A stretch of 8,789 nucleotides of DNA, from assembly GCA_002424495.1 (NCBI GenBank), contig DIKH01000403.1, forward strand, positions 1-8,789, read 5' to 3'. The DNA is from Desulfobacteraceae bacterium UBA5623. GTDB taxonomy: Bacteria; Desulfobacterota; DSM-4660; Desulfatiglandales; Desulfatiglandaceae. Positions 6,467 through 8,789 of the stretch are shown piece by piece (positions within the stretch are counted from its first letter, which is position 1; the number at the start of each line of letters is the position of its first letter). Below the pieces are notes generated by a model. It was not told the DNA's origin. It made no database searches and saw only the letters and a program-made list of their open reading frames with translations. A program made the translations under genes and the position numbers.

Positions 6467-6560
6467 AAAGCCGATCACTGACCCGCGGGCCACCGGCCTT
6501 GAAGGAGATAGAATGCTTGATGAGAAACAAGACCGTACCATTCCGTCAGTTCGCCGCTTT
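6467..6560 (-). repeat. Large imperfect inverted repeat just upstream of vsr, possible degenerate attC
   Basis: Arms at 6467-6482 and 6545-6560 pair as AAAGC/GCTTT, CGA/TCG and ACTGAC/GTCAGT: 14 bp interrupted by small bulges, with a 62-base loop. On the minus strand the right end reads CTTTGGGT, differing from the integron R' consensus GTTRRRY in a single base. The vsr ribosome site follows at once, as in gene cassettes. The loop contains a CCGCGG site at 6483-6488. The site is long and its left core is unclear, so it could also be a transcriptional control palindrome for the RM operon. Confidence 0.3.
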
Positions 6561-6623
6561 AAGAGAGAAGTGTGTGGTTTTGCTTGCCATCTGTTTAGAT
6601 CTCAATCGGACTTTTGGCGCTAA
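6513..6623 (+). CDS. Small 36-aa ORF with a strong ribosome-binding site, doubtful
   Basis: ATG at 6513 is preceded by AAGGAG five bases upstream and opens a 36-codon frame beginning MLDEKQDRTIPSVRRFKREV. It is basic, with two Cys, and matches no family I know. It runs opposite to all neighbours and overlaps the 3' end of the unknown cassette ORF and the inverted repeat. No good promoter is seen. It may be a chance frame; listed only because the ribosome site is unusually good. Confidence 0.15.
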   Translation: MLDEKQDRTIPSVRRFKREVCGFACHLFRSQSDFWR

Positions 6624-6903
6624 TCGGCCAGTAGAATACACGGACGTCATTGCGACATTCCTTTTTGATTTTGCGTGCTATTTCAAGCCCTTCTTTGTCA
6701 ATCATAGGAAAATACTTTTCATGGGGGATCTTGCCAGACCAAAACCATTTGAAACCCCAAGCATATAACTCGTCATCTGTTTCCTGAGATGCTCCAAAAT
6801 CTATGACGCTGATTACACCGTCAATATAGTTGAATGCGGCAAATTCATGAGTGTGCCCGCCGGCAATGATGATGATGTTCTCTGATTCGCGGAGGTCTTC
6901 CAA
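6595..6903 (-). CDS. Unrecognised ORF directly downstream of the group II intron, probable integron cassette gene
   Basis: I do not recognise this protein. The frame gives 102 residues if the TTG at 6903 is the start; no ATG or GTG is available before residue 66. Visible blocks are ENIIIIAGGHTHEFAAF near 9-24, VISVIDFGAS near 31-40, WFWSGKIPHEKYFP near 53-66, and a C-terminal lysine-rich helix then VFYWPI. GGHTHE followed by a VISVIDFGAS strand faintly recalls the last motif of calcineurin-like phosphoesterases, but the rest of such a domain is absent. The frame continues in-phase into the intron's domains V-VI and stays open to 6969; that extension is intron RNA, not protein. The ORF begins five bases inside the 3' exon, so it may be a short cassette gene or a 5'-truncated one. 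No ribosome site is visible. Confidence 0.5.
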   Translation of the reverse strand: MEDLRESENIIIIAGGHTHEFAAFNYIDGVISVIDFGASQETDDELYAWGFKWFWSGKIPHEKYFPMIDKEGLEIARKIKKECRNDVRVFYWPISAKSPIEI

Positions 6904-6908
6904 ATTTA

Positions 6909-6982
6909 ATCGGGATAGGGGGAAGCCTCGCGGCTCCCCTCCTCCCACACCACCGGGCATACGGATCACGTACCACGGCGGT
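6909..6982 (-). ncRNA. Group II intron domains V and VI
   Basis: Domain V is the 34 bases at 6982-6949: ACCGCCG pairs with CGGTGGT through one G-U pair, with an inner stem GGTACG/CGTATGCC and a two-base CC bulge. This is the catalytic core. Domain VI follows: AGCC-GCGA-GGCT forms a stem capped by a GNRA tetraloop, extended by a G-rich/C-rich stem. The likely branch-point A is 6916, bulged in CCTATCCC, seven bases from the 3' end. Both domains look intact, so the ribozyme may still be able to splice. Confidence 0.85.
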
Positions 6983-6990
6983 TCGGTTGA

Positions 6991-8349
6991 TTAAGTCGGT
7001 TTACTATACAGCCTCGGCAATCCCATAGCCGCAAAATACTTCGCCGGTAGGGCAAAAGCTAGACCCGGGCTTCGGCTCAGCCGCCATGGACCATGCGCCG
7101 ATTTTGCCGTATTCCACGCAAGATCTCTACTTACCCCAAGCTTCCTTAGCTCACGGTATCCCCTGCGTCCCCATTGCTTCCATAGGTAGCACCTCAGACG
7201 TCGTTTTACCCATGAGTCCAGTTCTCTTAAAATGTAACGTACCTCTGTAATGTCGAAGTAATTTCTCCAACCTAACATATACTGGCTGAGCTCTTTCACT
7301 ATTACTTCGATACGTCTGCCGCGCACTCGACAGGTAATTTCTCTGATCCTTTCCTTGAAGCGTTTAATCGCTTTCTCACTGATACGTCTGTTTAGCTTCC
7401 AACTGAAAGTAAACCCCAGAAACTGACGTCTCCACGGGCGGTCCACCGCACTTTTGGCTTCGTTGACCGAGAGCTTTAACCGGTTTTCAAGGTATCTGGT
7501 GATACTCTTTAAAACCCTCATTCCTGCGCGCCTGCTTTTGACGTAGATGTTTCCATCATCAGCATAGCGCACAAATCGGTGGCCTCGCCGTTCCAGTTCG
7601 CGGTCCAGTCTATCAAGCATCAGGTTCGCCAACAGGGGTGATAACGGACCTCCCTGAGGCGTTCCTGTTTCGGGATTTAAAACCTTACCCTCATGTGCTA
7701 TTCCGGCTCGCAGAAATCGGAAAATCAGATTTATCACTCGTTTGTCTTTAACGCGTTTTCTGACCTCGCTCATCACCTTGTCGTGATTTACTCGATCAAA
7801 GAACTTTTCAAGATCCATGTCAACAACCCACGGATACCCTTGTTTCAGGTATTCCCGTGAGCGTCTTATGGCTTGGTGGGCGCTTCTTCCTGGTCTAAAT
7901 CCAAAACTGGATTCACAGAAAGTTGCGTCCCAGTCTTGCTGTAATACCTGCAATATTGCTTGCCGGATAAACCGATCCGGCACAGTAGGGATACCCAATT
8001 GTCGTATCCCTCCTCCGGGCTTGGGTATTTCAACCCTCTTGACTACACCCGGCTTATATATGCCGCTCATCAATTGCCCGCGGATCTTCGGCCATTCCCG
8101 CTTAAGATAGTTCGGCAGCTCTTCCACTGTCATACCATCTACTCCGGGAGCGCCTCCGTTACGCTTTACATTTCGAAGGGCTGTCATCAGGTTTTCCCTG
8201 TCAACAACCTTCTCTATAAGCTATTCTTCTTCGACCGGACTGGAGGTGTCGGCTTTCGTCGTGAACAATCCGCCCTTTATTTCAAAGGGCAACCACAATT
8301 GTTTTGCCGGCCTATTATTCACGCGTATTCCGTCCTGCAATCCTATCAT
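6991..8349 (-). pseudogene. ltrA: Group II intron-encoded reverse transcriptase/maturase with an in-frame amber codon
   Basis: The intron protein that reverse-transcribes and helps splice the intron. The natural start is the ATG at 8349, with AGAGGG five bases upstream. The frame then reads MIGLQDGIRVNNRPAKQLWL to SSPVEEE, hits TAG at 8223-8221 (codon 43), and continues in phase LIEKVVDRENLMTALRNV to a TAA at 6993-6991. Relatives I recall have a Gln before L-x-E at this spot, so CAG to TAG is the simplest reading. After the stop, the domain is otherwise sound: PGVDGM, VVDMDLEKFFDRV, GTPQGGPLSPLLANL, YADD, and a maturase region with GWRNYFD. There is no C-terminal endonuclease domain, as in class C. 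Reinitiation at ATG 8187 would give 398 aa that lack the start of motif RT-0. Other options are suppression or a dead gene. Confidence 0.8.
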
Positions 8350-8720
8350 TTAATCCCTCTTACAAGGGAACCGTTCAGGCCTTTGGAGGCGGCATAACAT
8401 CAGTCTTCTTCCGTTTAGGTCGAGAGTTTCCGACACCTGCTCTTTCGATTACAGGGCGGGTTCCTGGTTCGTCCATGCTTCCAAAGTTCGATGTCTGTTT
8501 CATTCCTCCTACTATGCCTTCTGCTGACTTCTGCAAGGCGGTCAGGGGCGATCTCTCACACCTCAGATCCGGTTCCTGTTCGTCGCCCCGCATCTTTGGA
8601 TTGGGCTTCCTTCAGACCCCACCTCGCGATGACGCCCTTGCCCTTCTCCTATCCTTCGGCTCTGCGATTACCTGGTGTGAGGACTTTCACCTCACTAGCT
8701 ACGTGCCATGCCTGGCACAC
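8350..8720 (-). ncRNA. Group II intron domains I-III (5' ribozyme region)
   Basis: The non-coding 5' third of the intron, running from GTGTGCC to just before the reverse transcriptase start. Characteristic pieces include GTGAGGTGAAAGTCCTCAC at 8693-8675 and GTCTGAAGGAAGCCC near 8617-8603. A frame of 72 codons across 8593-8375 is an incidental opening in the RNA. A small hairpin (TCCCT/AGGGA, arms 8365-8369 and 8354-8358) includes the ribosome site of the reverse transcriptase and may limit its translation. Candidate exon-binding stretches containing GACGAA lie near 8475 and 8575, but I cannot assign EBS1 with certainty. Confidence 0.75.
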
Positions 8721-8777
8721 ACGACGAGTTCAGCGGCGCGCGATTTTTTGCGCGTCCGCTGGAACGATTTGTGTACG
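8721..8777 (-). repeat. Integron attC site, interrupted by the intron at its R' core
   Basis: On the minus strand GTTC (8765-8762), AGCGG (8760-8756) and CGCGC (8754-8750) pair with GCGCG (8741-8737), CCGCT (8736-8732) and GAAC (8731-8728). The single bases C8761 and A8755 bulge out of the left arm, and the loop is eight bases. On the bottom strand these bulges are G and T, the extrahelical bases that integron integrases read. The layout CAAATCGTTCCAGCGGACG...CGCTGAACTC resembles the aadA-type attC, and its translation contains the familiar PLNSS. The R' core is completed across the intron: GT at 8722-8721 plus TAAAT at 6908-6904 gives GTTAAAT. The left core (CGTACAC) is degenerate. The cassette owning this attC lies beyond the right edge. 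Confidence 0.75.
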
Positions 8778-8789
8778 CCCGGCACGGGC

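Larger units (their letters stand above)
6909..8720 (-). mobile_element. Complete group IIC intron inserted in an integron attC site
   Basis: About 1812 bases on the minus strand. The 5' end is GTGTGCCAGGCATGGCACG (8720 downward), matching the group II start GUGYG and the usual following sequence with GTGAGGTGAAAGTCCTCAC. The 3' end is ...CCCTATCCCGAT (6909). Domains I-III lie at 8720-8350, the reverse transcriptase frame occupies domain IV, and domains V and VI follow its stop. The short domain V with a CGC triad, and a protein lacking an endonuclease domain, indicate bacterial class C. Flanking sequence to the right is a bulged attC hairpin, so this is of the attC-associated IIC kind. Intron and exon boundaries were placed by consensus and by reconstitution of a GTTRRRY core. 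Confidence 0.88.

Noticed and set aside
6904..6969. N-terminal extension of the unknown minus-strand ORF (MIRMPGG...)
   Set aside because: These codons are the intron's domain V end and domain VI read as protein. The frame is merely open across the intron-exon boundary at 6909/6908.
8375..8593. 72-codon minus-strand frame in the intron
   Set aside because: It lies within the structured domains I-III, looks like no protein family, and has a composition expected from ribozyme sequence.
1..8789. tRNA, rRNA or CRISPR array
   Set aside because: No cloverleaf-like or rRNA-like sequence and no regularly spaced repeats were seen by eye anywhere in the window.

Overview
The window looks like an accessory or defence region from the chromosome (or a large element) of a Gram-negative bacterium. 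GC is moderate and there are no housekeeping genes. An attC-type recombination site, a group IIC intron, and the styles of the AbiE and AAA-DUF4143 proteins suggest a proteobacterium, perhaps a desulfobacterium or other deltaproteobacterium. That placement is an impression from protein style and cannot be settled from the sequence alone.

Left part (1-1926): a mazEF-type toxin-antitoxin operon on the minus strand has a clean sigma70 promoter, and the toxin is cut by the window edge. Next, also on the minus strand, is an ATPase of the AAA_14/DUF4143 family. Middle part (1927-3869, plus strand): a type IV toxin-antitoxin operon, abiEi-abiEii, has a near-consensus promoter with palindromes beside it that could be AbiEi operators. 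Three bases after abiEii begins what looks like the N-terminus of a type I restriction subunit (hsdR), which breaks off after about 21 residues. AbiE was therefore probably once part of an hsd locus whose remainder has been lost or replaced.

Right part (about 4100-8789, minus strand): a tightly coupled vsr - 5-methylcytosine methyltransferase - Eco29kI-like GIY-YIG restriction endonuclease operon, with both junctions being ATGA overlaps. It is followed by an attC-like bulged hairpin. Upstream lie an unrecognised ORF and a complete group II intron (6909-8720) of the bacterial C type. Removing the intron in silico joins ...CTCGTCGT to TAAATTTGG..., restoring a GTTAAAT core that fits the integron R' consensus GTTRRRY. 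Just upstream is a 14-bp stem with two bulged bases on one arm, the classic attC design. The intron therefore sits in an integron attC site, and the genes to its left in the same orientation (unknown ORF, then vsr-M-R) are plausibly integron cassettes.

The intron-encoded reverse transcriptase is interrupted by one in-frame amber codon (codon 43), in a place where relatives are expected to have Gln. The element may thus be dying, rescued by reinitiation, or read through. Overall, the region is a mosaic of anti-phage and stability modules (MazEF, AbiE, an hsd relic, RM plus Vsr) built up by an integron-like platform and then hit by an attC-targeting retroelement.
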